From: Brachionus plicatilis | Taxonomy: Eukaryota; Rotifera; Eurotatoria; Ploima; Brachionidae | NCBI GenBank assembly: GCA_010279815.1 | Contig: QEOQ01000522.1 | Span: 423,366-487,365 of the forward strand | Direction: 5' to 3' | Length of the DNA stretch: 64,000 bases | In this document: piece after piece, positions 40,220 through 52,445 of the stretch | Layout of the letters: every line of letters starts with the position of its first letter | How positions within the stretch are numbered: the stretch's first letter is position 1 | Notes under the pieces: generated by a model | Databases searched by the model: none | What the model saw: only the letters and a program-made list of their open reading frames with translations | What the model was told of the DNA's origin: nothing | Position numbers and translations under genes: made by a program

Positions 40220-40835
40220 TAGTTAAATTTTGATAGAGAGTAACAGAATACATATTTTTAAATTTTTGATGATTCAGGAAAAAAAAGAAGAAATATTAAG
40301 GTATCAATTACACAATGGAGTTGGATATTCAATATATCTTGATTCGAGTCCTGCTTTATATTCTTCCACTAGTCTAAGAACCAATGGAACAGAATTACTA
40401 AGTCCTGCCCTGATATATCTTTCACTCAACTCACAGAGTCAATTTGAGATTGTTAGTAGTTTGAGTTTATTGTAAGCCTCATGATGCAAAATATTGGAAG
40501 GAGTATCGTATTTTAGTTTTAGAATAGATCGAACCGCTGAATTTTGAAATACTTCTAATTTTTTGACATTAGATTCTGAGAGAGAGTTAAGACATGGAAA
40601 AGAACAATCTAAGATAGATCCAATCCAAGATTACCTAATGTGTTAAATTTAAAAGGGCCCATTTTTTAATTAATTAACCAAAAATTACATCGTTCTTTAA
40701 TATCTTCTATCATTGAAGCAAAGGTTAATTTACTTTCAAATTTAATACCAAGAAACTTAATTTCTTTTTGGCTTTCGATTTTATTTCCATAAATTCTTAG
40801 GTCGAAATACGTTTTTTCAATATTTTTTTAGAAAA
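40220..40835 (-). pseudogene. antisense LINE RT C-terminal region (copy 1)
   Basis: Minus strand KEIKFLGIKFESKLTFASMI near 40740, then in shifted frames LEVFQNSAVRSILKLKYDTP, HHEAYNKLKLLTIS and ELSERYIRAGLSNSVPL. This is the post-catalytic part of a non-LTR RT (F.NSA.R.ILKL.YDTP, L.ERY...L). The plus-strand open frame at 40230-40475 is its shadow. Counterpart runs off the window at 63690-64000. Confidence 0.75.
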
Positions 40836-41260
40836 AATTATTGAACAAGACTAAGAGAATTTGAAGAGGATTTATAGCCTTTTGATCGAGTTTAATAAAT
40901 TAATTAATTAATCAAATAAAATATTGACTAACTATTCAATTATATCTAGTATTAATTATATCTAGTTAATTAATAAAATTATCTAGCAATTTAATTTTTT
41001 TTCTCTATGAATATGTTTATTAATTCTATTAGTTAATAATTTTATCTAGGTGTTTATTTATTATGCAGTAAATAATTGTTTTATATAGTACATTTAATAT
41101 ATTTTATCTACTAAGTTCATCTTTTTATATAGTATATATTAATATTATGTCTTTTGACTATTAATTAAATTAGATAAAGTGTTTATCTATTAAAAAAAAA
41201 TTATTTTCTTATTGTATAAAAAAATAGATATATATTTTAACTAAATATCTTATGTTTGAG

Positions 41261-42470
41261 GCAATCGATTTAATTTCAATGTAGTAAGATTTCAAAATTT
41301 ATACGCATTAAATTTTTTAAAAAAATGGAATCAGGATCAGACTTTGGCATCTGGGTACTTTGAAAATTAATTGTATTTTTGAACCTACGATTCATCTACA
41401 TTTAAAAATTGAATTGTAAAAATTTCAAATCTAAAAAAAGAAGCAAATTGAAGTTCATCATAAAAAAGTAAATTTCAAATCAAAATTTTTGACTTAAATA
41501 AAAAGATATTTTTTATCAAATTTTTGCTAATTTGACAATTTTCATTAAGATGATAGTCAATTAAGTTTTGATCATTTGATCATGATCATGAACTCCAAGT
41601 TGCTTAAAGGTTTAAAATTTAATTAAAAAATTTATTTTCAAAAATTTTTTATGGTAAAAATTTAATTAAATAAAATTTAACAAATATTTAAATGTGAAAT
41701 GTTAAGAATCATGCAAAGTTATTTAAATCAACATTTAAGACTTGTATTACGTAAATCCTTCAAAGTATATTGAGAATGTGAACTCCAAATTGCACACGTT
41801 CAATTCAATTTGTGGTCCAGCTTGTGCTTTTCTAATCAGCTGGCATCTGAAAAAAAGATTGCTAATGCAAAAAGCATTCGCGTGGTCCAAGTGGGCCTAA
41901 ATTGCGCAAAGTTAGCCAAGATAAGCACTGAACAAGCTTTCAATTGAGCTGCTGCTAACGAAGCGTCAATTTTTCTAATTTTAAAATATTCTGAGAGTCG
42001 ATCATGCCGAGATCTTAGGCCGTTCATTGACAGCCTATTAAATAACAAAGTCCATTTTTCGCTTCATTTGAGACCATAATTATGCGGAACAAGTCTTTAT
42101 TCCATTTCCTGATAATCTCAAGCTGGTTTAGTGGAAATTTAATCAAGCATAATATTGTTCTGAAACAGTGGGCATATTAAAATTAAAAGAATTTTGATTA
42201 TTAGACTTTTTATATTTTTTAATTAAAATAAAATTTTTTTTTTTTTTTTGGCTATTCAAATATTTACTTTGCGAGTGAGTCCCAATCGAACTAGAACTCA
42301 ATGAGCTACAAATTATTAAATTTAAAATTTAATTGTAAAGTGTGTTACGCAGGTTTAATTGAATGAAAAACCATAAAAAGCTTAATCGCCGCTTGAGGTC
42401 TAGTTCGAATAGAAAAATATTATTCCATTAGAGAAGAAGTTGTTTATTTCGCCAAATTTTTAAGGTTTTT
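41261..42470. other. AT-rich stretch with one coding-like patch
   Basis: At 41800-42060 GC rises; the minus strand is open for 70 codons (SMNGLRSRHDRLSEYFKIRK, LKACSVLILANFAQF) without a recognisable motif. It could be a decayed gene. The rest holds nothing recognised. Confidence 0.35.
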
Positions 42471-42499
42471 TTTTTTTAAATTAGAAAAAAAAACACGAT

Positions 42500-42600
42500 T
42501 AAAGGTTGCATTTTAGGCTTTTGTTACAAAATTTGGTCGAGTCTCTAAATTGTTCGTATTTAAGTCCGGCGACGTAAATATTCATCGCCACCATTTTACC
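42500..42600 (-). CDS. candidate exon of an unidentified gene
   Basis: ATG at about 42593 starts MVAMNIYVAGLKYEQFRDST, then KFCNKSLKCNL and a stop at about 42498, with a possible donor (TTTT|GTAACA) inside. Composition and GC are protein-like. A second patch on the same strand at 42645-42750 (ILFDRQKSNIEKQVRASVPG then NLESIFSIRDFS) lies upstream, after an acceptor-like CATCAG. Whether they form one gene could not be resolved; no family recognised. Confidence 0.35.
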
Positions 42601-43599
42601 TTCATTTTTTCAGATTTAGTAAATTTTTGTTGCTTTTTTTTATTTTATTTAAGAAAAGTCTCGAATAGAAAATATTGATTCGAGATTGCCGGGGACAGAT
42701 GCTCGGACTTGTTTCTCAATGTTTGACTTTTGGCGGTCAAACAAAATTCTGATGAGTATTTTTGAAATTTATTTCTAGGGGGCTGCTCTCGAATACCTGA
42801 CTTTTAATAAATTTTTTTATTTTATTATTTTTTTTTAGAGACGAAAAAATGATTAAAATTTTTTTTCCCATATTTGATTTTTAAGTGCTAATTTTACTTC
42901 AGATTGACAAATTTTTTTTTCAAAAAACGAATTTAAATTTTGTAAAATAATTAACAAATAAAATGAATAGTTTTTGGCCGAATAAATTTTTTAATTATTT
43001 TCTGACACTTAAATAAATATTAATTTATTTGACCAAACATACCTTTGTATTAGACATTATTTTTGTTTAATTTCACATTTTTAGAAATTTATTTATTTTC
43101 TATTAATTAGTGTTAATTTAGGCCAGAGAATGTCGGAACTAAATCTGGCGCATTTTTCTCTCATAAAAATAATTTATTTAGATTGTTTTGTACATTTGAT
43201 TTTGCGTGATCGAAAATTTTCGATTTTGATTAATACAAATCAATAAAAGATAAAAAAATTTGAAAAAAATTCAACAACTAAAGTCAGGCTTTTTTTTCTA
43301 TGGAGCAAGTTTTTTCCTTTTTATCAATAATCCTAAAAATAAGCCTAAAAAAATATTATTTATTAATAAATGATCAAATACGATAAAATTATAAAAATGT
43401 CTGTGGTGTTTTGTGTCTTTTTGGGTAGTGGTCAAAATTATTTCCTATTCAAAATTTTTGTTTTTTTAAATTTATTTTGATTCAGCTTGTACCAACCAAC
43501 AAATATTCAATTTTCTTTTATTTTTCACACTAACTTGCAGATAATTTAAAATTTAAGAAAAATAAACAATTTTTGGCTTTTTTAATTTTTAAAAAATAA

Positions 43600-44410
43600 T
43601 AAAAATTTAAATTTTAAGAATTAATTTCAGATTTTATAATTCAAATGTTTAGACGCTGATCAAAATCGAAAAATCTTAAACATGATGAAAGTTTTCTGCT
43701 TAGTAGCTAAAGCTATTTTGATAAATAGATTTTAAGAATTAAGAAAGTTAGGAATTTGGATAATTACCATGATTATTTGATTATTTGAATTTTTTGGATT
43801 TTTTTTAATTTTGTATTGAAAATCACAATTTAAAAAAAAATTAAAATAATAATTTAAAAGACCCTTATAATTTATTCTCCAAAAAAATTGAGGGATTTTA
43901 TTTTTAAAAGTAAATGTGTTTATTTATTCTTTATTTTTCAATTATATTTTATTAGTGTTGAAATAACGTTTGAAATTTAGAATTTTTGAAAGCACCCAGT
44001 CATTTTGATAAAGAGATTAAATGAAAATTAAGATTTGGATAAGTTTTTTAAGTTTACCAATAATTTTCGATTTTTTGTAAATAGAAATTTTTTTTTTCGA
44101 ATTTTTAAAATAAATTTAAAATAAATATCAACAGTTAAAATTTTTTTTTAACATTTACAAAAATTAAATTTTAATTTTAAGAAATATTTTTAAAATAATG
44201 GAAAAAAATTAAATTTTTTTCTCTCTTTAAAGTCAAATAGTCTATTTTTATTCTTTATTTATCAATTATACTTTATAAATGTTGAATAATAATTGATAAA
44301 AAGATTAAACGAAAATGAAGAATTTCGACTAGATTTTTAGTTAACCAAGAGTATTTGATTATTTGAATTTTACATGTTATCTATTGCTAAAATAATAAGT
44401 AAATTTGAAG
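43600..44410. repeat. three divergent tandem copies of a roughly 300-bp unit
   Basis: Blocks starting near 43600, 43910 and 44220 share TTTATTCTTTATTT.TCAATTATA, GTTGAA.TAA and GATAAA.AGATTAAA.GAAAAT. The same block reappears in the arms of the foldback that follows. Confidence 0.5.
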
Positions 44411-44419
44411 GCATTGTGA

Positions 44420-45062
44420 ATTTTTTTTGTCATAAAAAGCGGCAGATTTTGCTACAATATTTTTCTAAAATTTTAAAGATTACTTCTAACAATAAAAGAT
44501 TAAAATTGAAAAATAAAGAATAAAAAAGACTTGTTCACATTTTAAAAATAGAAAAAAAAATTTTGATTTTATAAAATAATTTAGTGGGGTCTCTTTTCAA
44601 AATTATTAAAAAAAAATTTTTTTAAACTAATGATTTTTTGATACAATTTAAAAAAAATTTACAAAATAATTCAAATTTGGCATTGTGAATTTTGGAGCAA
44701 GGATCAAAAAAAAAATTTTTAAAATGAATGAAATATAATTTTAAATATGAGTAGAAAAAATTGAAATTTTTTTTTTGATCCTTGTTCCAAAATTCACAAT
44801 GCCAAATTTGAATTGTTTTGAATATTTTTTTTAATTTTGTATCAAAAAATCATTAGTTAAAAAAAAAAAAAAATTAATAATTTTGAAAAGAGACCCCACT
44901 AAATTATTTTATAAAATAATAATTTTTTTTTCTATTTTTTAAATGTCAACGAGCCTTTTTTATTCTTTATTTTTCCATTCTAATCTATTAGTGTTCGAAG
45001 TAATCTTTAAAATTTTAGAAAAACATTGTAGCAAAATCTGCCGCTTTTTATGACAAAAAAAG
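44420..45062. mobile_element. long foldback element
   Basis: The left arm begins TTTTTTTGTCATAAAAAGCG, GCAGATTTTGCTACAAT, and its complement closes the right arm at about 45060. Arms are about 290 bp around a loop of about 50 bp (near 44710-44765). Inner blocks TTTAGTGGGGTCTCTTTTCA and AAATTTGGCATTGTGAATTT match in inverted orientation. No ORF. Confidence 0.85.
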
Positions 45063-46079
45063 AAAGAAGAGATAAGATAAGATAAATAAGTAATTTATAA
45101 AAAATGTGCTTATTTGGATCAAACAAAGGTAATTTAGCACTCGAGGGTCACTCGAGAGATTATTTCAAAAAGCGTGACTAATCGAAAGTCAATATTCAAG
45201 AGCTTATTTATTTCGCTTGATTAAAAAAGTTAATGTCTTTGGAAAAAAGATAGTTTGTAGCGCGTCTAACCGATGACGCGATGATAGATGGGCTTTTATG
45301 CTCAATTTAGATTTAAATAGACAGTTTAAAGAAAAATATGCTTCGGCTAGAATAGCGCCAACTTGAGCTCCAGTCCAATATATGTCATTTGGATTTAAAG
45401 TGAAGTATTTAAGAAGTGTTGATAGAATCTTTTTTTTTCTATTTGATATTTAATACTATTGTCATTTAGAGTGGATTCCACATGAGATAAAATCTCGAAA
45501 ATATTTCAATCAACTTGATGGAATTAGTTTTTCTTCTGAGTACTTAGCAAAAAAGTCTAATCTGCGAGTACTGCATGTAATCTAAGACCCAACTGGACCC
45601 CTTTCTAGTTCAGTGGGCTCCTAATCGATTTTGAGTTTTAGGTTTTCCTCTCAGTTGAGCAATCGGTCCGAGCATCTGAAAAGATAATATTTCCGATTGA
45701 GCTGCTTTGATGAATTGGTCTTAAGTTTCTGTTGAACAAAGTGGCCTGCCGCTTTGTTCAAACAGCCATTTGTTTTCTAAAAGCTGCTTGGATTTTTTTC
45801 TATCTTTTTCAATAAAATTTATTCAGCTAATTTTGGCAAGAATTAATGGAAGAATTTGTGATGGAATTAGAGTATGAATAAATAAAGTCTTTTGTGTTTT
45901 TGATTTAATTCAAATGAGGAAGAAAATATTTTTTTAAATAAAATTAAATTGAGTTTTTGATGCAAAAAGATGCAACACTTTATTTGCTATGGAAAATTTT
46001 ATTCATAGAGTCGGTCTGTGGCAAATAAAATTATTTTTATTTTAAAAATTTCTCAGCCAAAAATCATTGGTCAGTTTTA
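45063..46079. other. AT-rich stretch, nothing firmly recognised
   Basis: A GC-richer patch at 45590-45780 (TTTTCCTCTCAGTTGAGCAA, TCGGTCCGAGCAT) recurs in part at 50215-50300 (TTTTCCTCTCAGTTGAACAA), so a dispersed repeat or decayed gene is present. Confidence 0.4.
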
Positions 46080-46294
46080 GGCTCTCGCTTTTTATGTGAC
46101 CAAAAAAGAGAAAAAAAATTCTAAAGTGATAAATAAATTTTTATTGATTTAAGTTTCGTGACCAATTTTAAATTTATGAGATATCAATAAGTCTTCATTT
46201 TTGGTTTTAAATTCACTCTTATTTTATTCAATATTTTAAAACGAATTCTTTCGAAGACTTTAAGTGTAACAAAAATTAAAAAAATTTTATTTAT

Positions 46295-46410
46295 TCATTT
46301 TTGCCATGTGACAATTAATCTTCTTTTATTTTTCATAAGTTGACCACAAACAAGACAAGGACTGCTCAAGTCATTCGAATGAATTTTGCTAGTTTAGACT
46401 TAACAGGGTT
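46295..46410 (-). pseudogene. zinc-finger protein relic of the 46-kb element
   Basis: Minus strand KSKLAKFIRMT, stop, then LSSPCLVCGQLMKNKRRL and TGA at 46297. CLVCGQLMKN aligns with CSICGEFMKN and CPKCGKLMKN of the elements in the first nest, and the preceding Lys-rich segment is also similar. The C-terminal His residues are lost. Confidence 0.6.
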
Positions 46411-46639
46411 AATGTTGGCACGGCTTGGTTCTGCTTTGAAGTTTTCTTAACTTAAATTTTTAGATATTACTATTTATTTGTTCAGAGACAAAATTAATAA
46501 TATTGTTAGTTCGTAGCTAACATTACACTTCTTAGTTATTATTTGTATTTTATTAATTAAAGAAAGTACTCAACTTTAATATTTAATTGGCTTATTATTA
46601 ATTTAAAATAATATTATTAAGATATAAAGTTTTTTTTAT

Positions 46640-47226
46640 TTACTAGAGGAGATAACAAAAGAAAAAGATTTGGGTGTCTTTATTACAAATTATTTAAAAT
46701 GGAATAAACAATCTCCTGCAGCAGCTATGAAAGTAAACCGAATACTCGGTGTGGTAAGAAATTCTTTTACGAACCTTTGCCGAGAATCATTAATACTTCT
46801 CCTTGCACCACTTGTGAGTGAGACCCCATCTGGAGTATGCAGTAGGAACCTGGAGTCCGTATTTAAAGACAGACATTAAAATTCTTGAAAAAGTAAAAAG
46901 AAGAGCGACAAAACTGATTGATTCTACTAGAACCAAGTCTTACCAAGACAGATTAAGATACTTAAATCTTACGAGTCTTGATGTCATTGAGATATAGTTT
47001 CTTAACAAATCGCTGTCTAAAATTATGCAACAGTTTATCAGTGAATGCTATTAATGCGCAAACAATAAATAGCTTCAAAGCAGTCATTGACAATGAAGTT
47101 TTTGAAATGGTGAAAACCAAAATCTGCCAAAGTCTTACAGTTAATAAGGCTAAACGCTATTAAGCGTTAGTGTGGATAGAAATATCTATACTGCAGATTT
47201 TACTACTACTACTATTAGAACTACTA
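46640..47226 (+). pseudogene. 5'-truncated non-LTR retrotransposon with (ACT)n tail
   Basis: EEITKEKDLGVFITNYLKWN at about 46645, VNRILGVVRNSFTNLC, then in a shifted frame PHLEYAVGTWSPYLKTDIKI and VKRRATKLIDSTRTKSYQDR, and finally SFLTNRCLKLCNSLS with INAQTINSFKAVID, ending at 47163. A 3' UTR of about 45 nt leads to (TAC)n. Related to the copy at 7137-8262 by layout and tail. Broken by at least two frameshifts. Confidence 0.85.
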
Positions 47227-47272
47227 CAAAAATTCAGTGACCAGAAAAATTTTATTGACCCATGTTTTTATC

Positions 47273-47601
47273 CAGAGTTGTTTAAAAGTCCCAAAAAAAA
47301 GTCCAAGTCATTAAAAAAAGTCTAAGTCCGGACTTTTTTTTTCCAAGTCCATATACTCTTGGGTTGTCAAATGCAATAGATTTGCCATATATCAGAATTT
47401 TGTTGCAATTTTAAAATGAATTTCTTCTTCAGTATTCAAAATTTTAAAGCCTGGATTTGACTTGTGAATGAAATTTAAAAAAAAAAAACTTGGACTTTTT
47501 TTTTGAAAAAAAATATTTAAGTCTTTGGTCGGACTTTAAAAAAAAAAAAAAGAGTCCGGACTTGGACTTGACTTGAGACTTGTGACTTTTAGACAACTCT
47601 G
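47273..47601. mobile_element. hAT-like MITE with AAGTCCAAGTC arrays
   Basis: CAGAGTTGTTTAAAAGTC at the left and GACTTTTAGACAACTCTG at the right, flanked by TTTTTATC (47265-47272) and ATTTTATC (47602-47609), an 8-bp duplication with one change. CAGAG termini and an 8-bp target duplication are hAT features. Subterminal AGTCC/GGACT repeats are dense at both ends. 329 bp, non-coding. Confidence 0.88.
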
Positions 47602-47736
47602 ATTTTATCTTTGTTTACTTTTTATCCTTTTCTGATCACATATTACGTGACCACAAAAAAATCTTTCCGTGACCAAGTCGACATTAGGACGTTATATGTT
47701 TTGGTCACGTAATATGTCACATAAAAGGGGAGACAC

Positions 47737-50700
47737 GAGTTTTGAATTATACAACCATCTTACAAAAAATTAATTTTTTATTCTTTTTCTTTTAAATTTT
47801 TATTAAGTGTTGAGGATTTATTTCCCACTCCAGGACCGAGGGTTTGAATTAAAAAAAACTGTTTGTTGTTTGGGCCTTAATTTATTTAACAAAACGTGGT
47901 ATTTGGAGAAAAGGTTAAAGTATAGATGAGAGAAAATATCAAATAATATTAGCAGATTTAGCGTAAATTTTACAAGTTCTTCACTTTCGTGAAGTAATCA
48001 TGTAAATTACCCCAGTTGTTCATATTATTATTATTGTTATTATTTATTTCAATAAACACCTTTAAATTAAATTAAAAAAAAGACAAAAAATTAATATAAG
48101 AAAAATGTAAAAAATTTTTTTATTACAACCACAACATTAAGAACTAAAAAAATATTTAAAAAAAAATTTTCACAATTAAAAAAATTATGTAAAAAATCAT
48201 ATTTAGATTGCGTTTTTGATTAATGTACCATGTAAACTTTTAAAATATTTTATTTACTTTTTATTTCATTTTTATTTGGATAAAATTTCTAAATTTGTTT
48301 GCTGAAACAAGGGCATTTTAACTTCATTTCTTTTTAAATTAAATAAAAATGCTTGGGTCGGAAGAAAATTTTTTTTAGTTTTTCAGAGTTAAAAAAATTT
48401 TTATTATTAAAAAATTTATTTATTTAATTAAAAAAATATGTATTGAAATTTATCTTTTCTCTGAGTGAGTGTTTTTTTTAATCTTAAAATAAATAAATAA
48501 AAAATTGACCATCATCCTTGTAAAAAATCTATACTTTTTCAAAACAATATCATTTTCAAGTCTATTCTATTTTCATTTTAAATTCGCTGTATCAAGTATT
48601 AAAATAAATAAAGAAGTTGATCAGCTAGAAGTCAAAATAATTGATAGTTTTCACAATATATTTCTATCAATTAAAGTAAAGTAATAGTAAAAAAATAAAA
48701 ATAAAATTCTTAATCCCTTTAAGGAATTTTAATGTCTTATAATAAATTAACAAGTATATTAAATAAATTATACTAAACAATTAGTCGATATATAAAAATG
48801 ATATTTTTTACCATAAATTCGATTCTAAGAACGAAATTTTATTTTTTTTAAATTTTCAATTTAAAGAATTCTCTACAAAATTGAATTTTTTTTAAAATAA
48901 ATTTTGATTAATTTTTTATCTATGAATCTCTTTTTATTTTTATCAAATTTTATGAAGCTATATTTAAATTAATTTTTTTCAATTTTAAAATCTGAATAAA
49001 AATTATTTAATTTAATTTCAAAGAATCCTTTGTCTAAAATGCTATAATATAGAACTTAGAATAGTGGAAAAATTTTCTATACAAAACGAATATTTTAATC
49101 TTCAATCAAAATGTATAAAATGTTGACACTTTCATATTTTAATTTCTTTGATTCTCAATATCTTTATACAATTTTCACTCTGGGATCGAATTTCAGCATC
49201 AATATTAAATTTTTTATCAATTAAATTTAGAAATTAATTTAATAAATAAGTTAAGCTTTTTAATTACTTGTGATAATCATTTTCTAATTAATTGCTAAAG
49301 AGACATTTCGAATAAAAAATTAAAAAAAAAAAAAAACAGAATTTTTTACCAGATTCTAATTCTTTTTTTAGATTAATATTTGAGAGTTCTTGATAAAAAA
49401 TTAATCACGTTTTGAAAAAAATTTCTAATTATTTCAGAGGCCAAAAAAAATTTTTATAATTTTTTTGTTATTATCTCGATTTATCATCAATCATGAGGCT
49501 GCGAGGTCTTGGGCCATTTCAAACTGTCAAGCGGTTCTTCAAAAAATATCTCTTAAAAGATTTCATTTCAATCTTTTGTTTATTTTTATTTTTTTTTCTA
49601 TCAATTATTTTGAATATGGACCGCCTCTAATTTTTTGTTCCTAGTGATTCAAAAAAGGATATTAACAAATCCATATATTCCCAGTATTGTTAGCAAACGG
49701 ATCATTTAGCATGTGACAGAGTTTCGATAAATAAAAAATTTTATTGAGCAGAAACAAAAACATTTTTGTGACCATGGAAAATAAATCTTGGGCTAAAACC
49801 AAAAATTGAAAAAAATATATGCCTTCTTTTATATCTTAGTGAATAATTATAAAGTTAAAAGAAGTTAGAGATTGTGTTACACCAGGATTAAAATTAATTA
49901 TAGTGATTAATTTTTAATTTTAGTCATGTTTTTAATTTAAAAGTTTTTTTAGGTTTAGAAAATTTTTTTTAATAATATCAAAGAGGTTTAGCTGATTTTT
50001 TTCCACGGTCGCACAAATATTATTTAATTTTTTTTTTTTCAATCAAATTGTCAATTGATAAAAATTTTCTAATTTAATTTTTGTTCAATTTAAAAAAATG
50101 CAGACTAATTTTGATTAATTTTTGCCGAACTCTCTCATTTTTTTTGGTGCCATCTAAATAGAAAAAATACACGCAATCAACTGATCTATTCTTGCACAAT
50201 TGATTTAGAATTTTGTTTTCCTCTCAGTTGAACAATCGGTGCTAGCATTTGAAAAGATATAGTTTCCATTTGAGCAATTTTGATGAATTAGTCTGGACTC
50301 CAAGCATACTTGATTAATAGGGTACCTTTTTAGCACGAATTGTCTTGCATGAATATTAGACACTCATCGCCTAATTTACAAGAGGTTATCAATAAAAAAA
50401 AAAAAAAAAAAGAAAGCAAAAAAGACCATTCATCTAACTAAAGGAAATCGAGCCAAATATTAAAATTAATTTTTGATTTATTAATGTAGCCAAAAAAAGA
50501 CATTAAACTTTGTTTTATTTACTCTAGATTGATCAAGATTTAATCGCTAATCAAAAAAACACAATCTTCAACAACGGGGTTAAGTAAACGAGTCTTAAGT
50601 TTAGCAGATCTTACAAGAAATTTGAGATTTGTTTGCCTTATTATCAGGGCTTCAAACTAATTTTTTTGTAATAAATATTTACGGCTAATTGGGCCGAGTT

Positions 50701-51177
50701 GGGCGCTCTTAATCAGGAAGGCTCTAGCAATTATTTTTTTTTTTTTTTATTTCGTGAGAATATTTTATACCCAGTCATGATATTTAGAATTTAATCAAAT
50801 TAAAAGTGTTTAAGGTAATTGTTTTAAACCCCAATCTAATACTTATTTTCCGGACCTCTTAGCATTTGCTAGTTTAAGGTTATAACACAAAATAATAAAG
50901 AAAGAAATTAAATGATAACTTTATTAATTAATGGTCATAAAAATAATTAAATACTAACTACGCATGAGATCATAGCAATGCATTGTGAAACTAGAGACAT
51001 TTAAGTTGACTTGAGTCGGTGTTGTATTTTTAAGATTTTTAAAAAATTTTTAAGATAATTTATTTTTTATTTTTTTAAATTGATTTATTTTCGTAGAAGT
51101 GTTTCTCTTCTTGAGGCTAAAAAATAAATTTTTAAAATTTTAAAATAAAACAAAAATAATGGTGAATAATTGGTGAA
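47737..51177. other. long AT-rich stretch without recognisable genes
   Basis: Poly-A/T-rich throughout. Small GC-richer spots at 47820-48010, 49490-49550, 50215-50320 and 50640-50740 show no sustained frame. At 48030-48060 (TTATTATTATTG then AATAAACACC) there may be a retroposon tail. No tRNA or rRNA gene seen. Confidence 0.4.
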
Positions 51178-51393
51178 TTGGGCAGTACAAGGAAATTAAA
51201 TAATAATCTAACGTTAAGACTCCACGATTTCTACTCAAGCGTTGTAAGACTTGATCGTCGACTTTATTTTAATAGAGTCGATTTTGATGACAATGTAGAT
51301 ATACATATTTATATTTTATGTGAAATTGAGGCTATTTTAGATCTTGTGTGTTCAAAATCAATTATTTATAGGATTATTCAATTATTTTATTGA
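51178..51393 (+). CDS. hypothetical ORF beside a LINE end
   Basis: An open stretch of about 70 codons with protein-like composition (KLNNNLTLRLHDFYSSVVRL, YFNRVDFDDNVDIHIYILCE) stopping at 51393. There is no ATG at its 5' edge, so it may be an exon or a broken gene. It lies 18 bp from the (TAG)n end of the antisense LINE. Not recognised. Confidence 0.35.
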   Translation: MGSTRKLNNNLTLRLHDFYSSVVRLDRRLYFNRVDFDDNVDIHIYILCEIEAILDLVCSKSIIYRIIQLFY

Positions 51394-51410
51394 CTAATTA
51401 TCTAGTAAAG

Positions 51411-51414
51411 ACGT

Positions 51415-51446
<32 letters not shown>

Positions 51447-52030
51447 TAGTTTTTCTGCGACAAGTCTTACCTCTTGTAGAACATCCCAAGTTATATTTGG
51501 TTAGCTTGCGGAAGCATTGCTGCTTATAACAGAGTTTTTTTATACTCGCTACTAACGTCTTTCGACGTCATTATTTATAGTCCCCTTGAAGAAATTATTT
51601 TCCAATCTTTTTGCAAATGCAAGTTTTATAAGTTTCAGCGTGTCTTCAGTTGATACTATGGTTAATGCCTTCATCAGGTTAATTGTCCTCGATCTTTTAC
51701 TCAATCCTAATGACTTTTAAATGATTGTAGACTCATTACTTTTTATTTTCCTTAGGAGAATATGATTGATTTTTGTTGCATCGCATCCGAAAGTAAGAAT
51801 AGGTCTACAATAAGTTTTGTACAGTTGGGACTTTACTTCTATTTTTAGGCTAGGATCTCTCACTCCAATGGAGTTCAGCTGAAGCATACTTTTTAATTTT
51901 TTTCGAACTCTTTCTTCAATAAAATCAACGTTGTTATTCTTAGAGTTCAATACAAACCCCAGGTACTTTGTCTTCTAATGAATTTCAATTTCTTCATTGT
52001 CCATGTTAAGTCGTGGATTGGTGGACCAAA
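51411..52030 (-). pseudogene. antisense non-LTR retrotransposon 3' part with (ACT)n tail, spanning the duplication border
   Basis: Minus strand KTKYLGFVLNSKNNNVDFIE near 51990, VRKKLKSMLQLNSIGVRDPS, SQLYKTYCRPILTFGCDATK and HILLRKIKSN, ending at 51717; the 3' UTR extends to the (TAC)n tract at 51411-51450. The arrangement is typical of the thumb region of LINE RTs. Everything from about 51848 rightwards is also in copy 1, whereas the 3' half is present only here. Confidence 0.82.
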
Positions 52031-52154
52031 TATATGTTATATTTAATAAAGTAAGAGTGAATATAAAAAAATAAAAATAAAGAATAAGTCACTACGATTT
52101 ATAGTGTAGTTCTTAATTTATAGTTTATATTTATAGTCTAGATTTATAGTGTAG

Positions 52155-52445
52155 TTCTTTATAGTCCACGTGCTTCTTAGGGGAAGACGCCGTTATAACT
52201 ATGCCGTATGCCGGTCCCAAGCCCGGATGAAAAAATAGGAGGGTGACTAAAATTTTCCGTATAAATATTTTTAACTAATTTAATTAAAAAAAAACAGATC
52301 CTTAAAAAAAAAGATTCTTTGTGTAAAAAATTGTAATTTTGTTCAAGCTTTAACTTTAATTATTTATCAAGTTAAAATTGCTCGGATGAGTGGCGCCGTT
52401 TATGATGGACGTCCGAATAATAATAAATAAACAAATAAACAAAAG
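52155..52445 (+). repeat. retroposon-like GC block (copy 2)
   Basis: Counterpart of 30655-30940, with the hairpin reading CCGGTCCCAAGCCCGG. Confidence 0.5.

Larger units (their letters stand above)
30280..40535. repeat. segmental duplication, copy 1
   Basis: From GGCTAGGATCTCTCACTCCA this region matches 51848-64000 in direct orientation. It is collinear apart from small indels and about 1.9 kb present only in copy 2 (53505-55403). Copy 1 may continue past 40535, where copy 2 leaves the window. Identity is lower in the left part and apparently complete from about 37950 on. Confidence 0.95.
39520..41260. mobile_element. element with TTAGATAAA arrays carrying an AT-hook relic and a LINE (copy 1)
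   Basis: TTAGATAAA, GATAATTTTATTAACTAATAG on the left (39530-39640) and the complementary TTTATCTA, ATCTAGTTAATTAATAAAAT on the right (40940-41240). Between them lie an antisense AT-hook pseudogene and an antisense LINE fragment. Exact ends and target duplication were not found. Confidence 0.5.
46080..47736. mobile_element. TGTGACC-type TIR element with zinc-finger relic, LINE and MITE insertions
   Basis: Left end GGCTCTCGCTTTTTATGTGA and (complement) right end GTGTCTCCCCTTTTATGTGA, flanking 8-mers CAGTTTTA and GAGTTTTG agree at 6 of 8. GTGACCA copies occur at both ends; GACCAAGTCGACATTAGGAC near the right end parallels the arm of the element at 13895. A relative, not a copy, of that family. 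Confidence 0.7.

Noticed and set aside
40230..40475. Plus-strand 81-codon open frame (also at 63695-63940)
   Set aside because: The minus strand of the same interval encodes recognisable non-LTR RT C-terminal sequence; the plus frame is a shadow.
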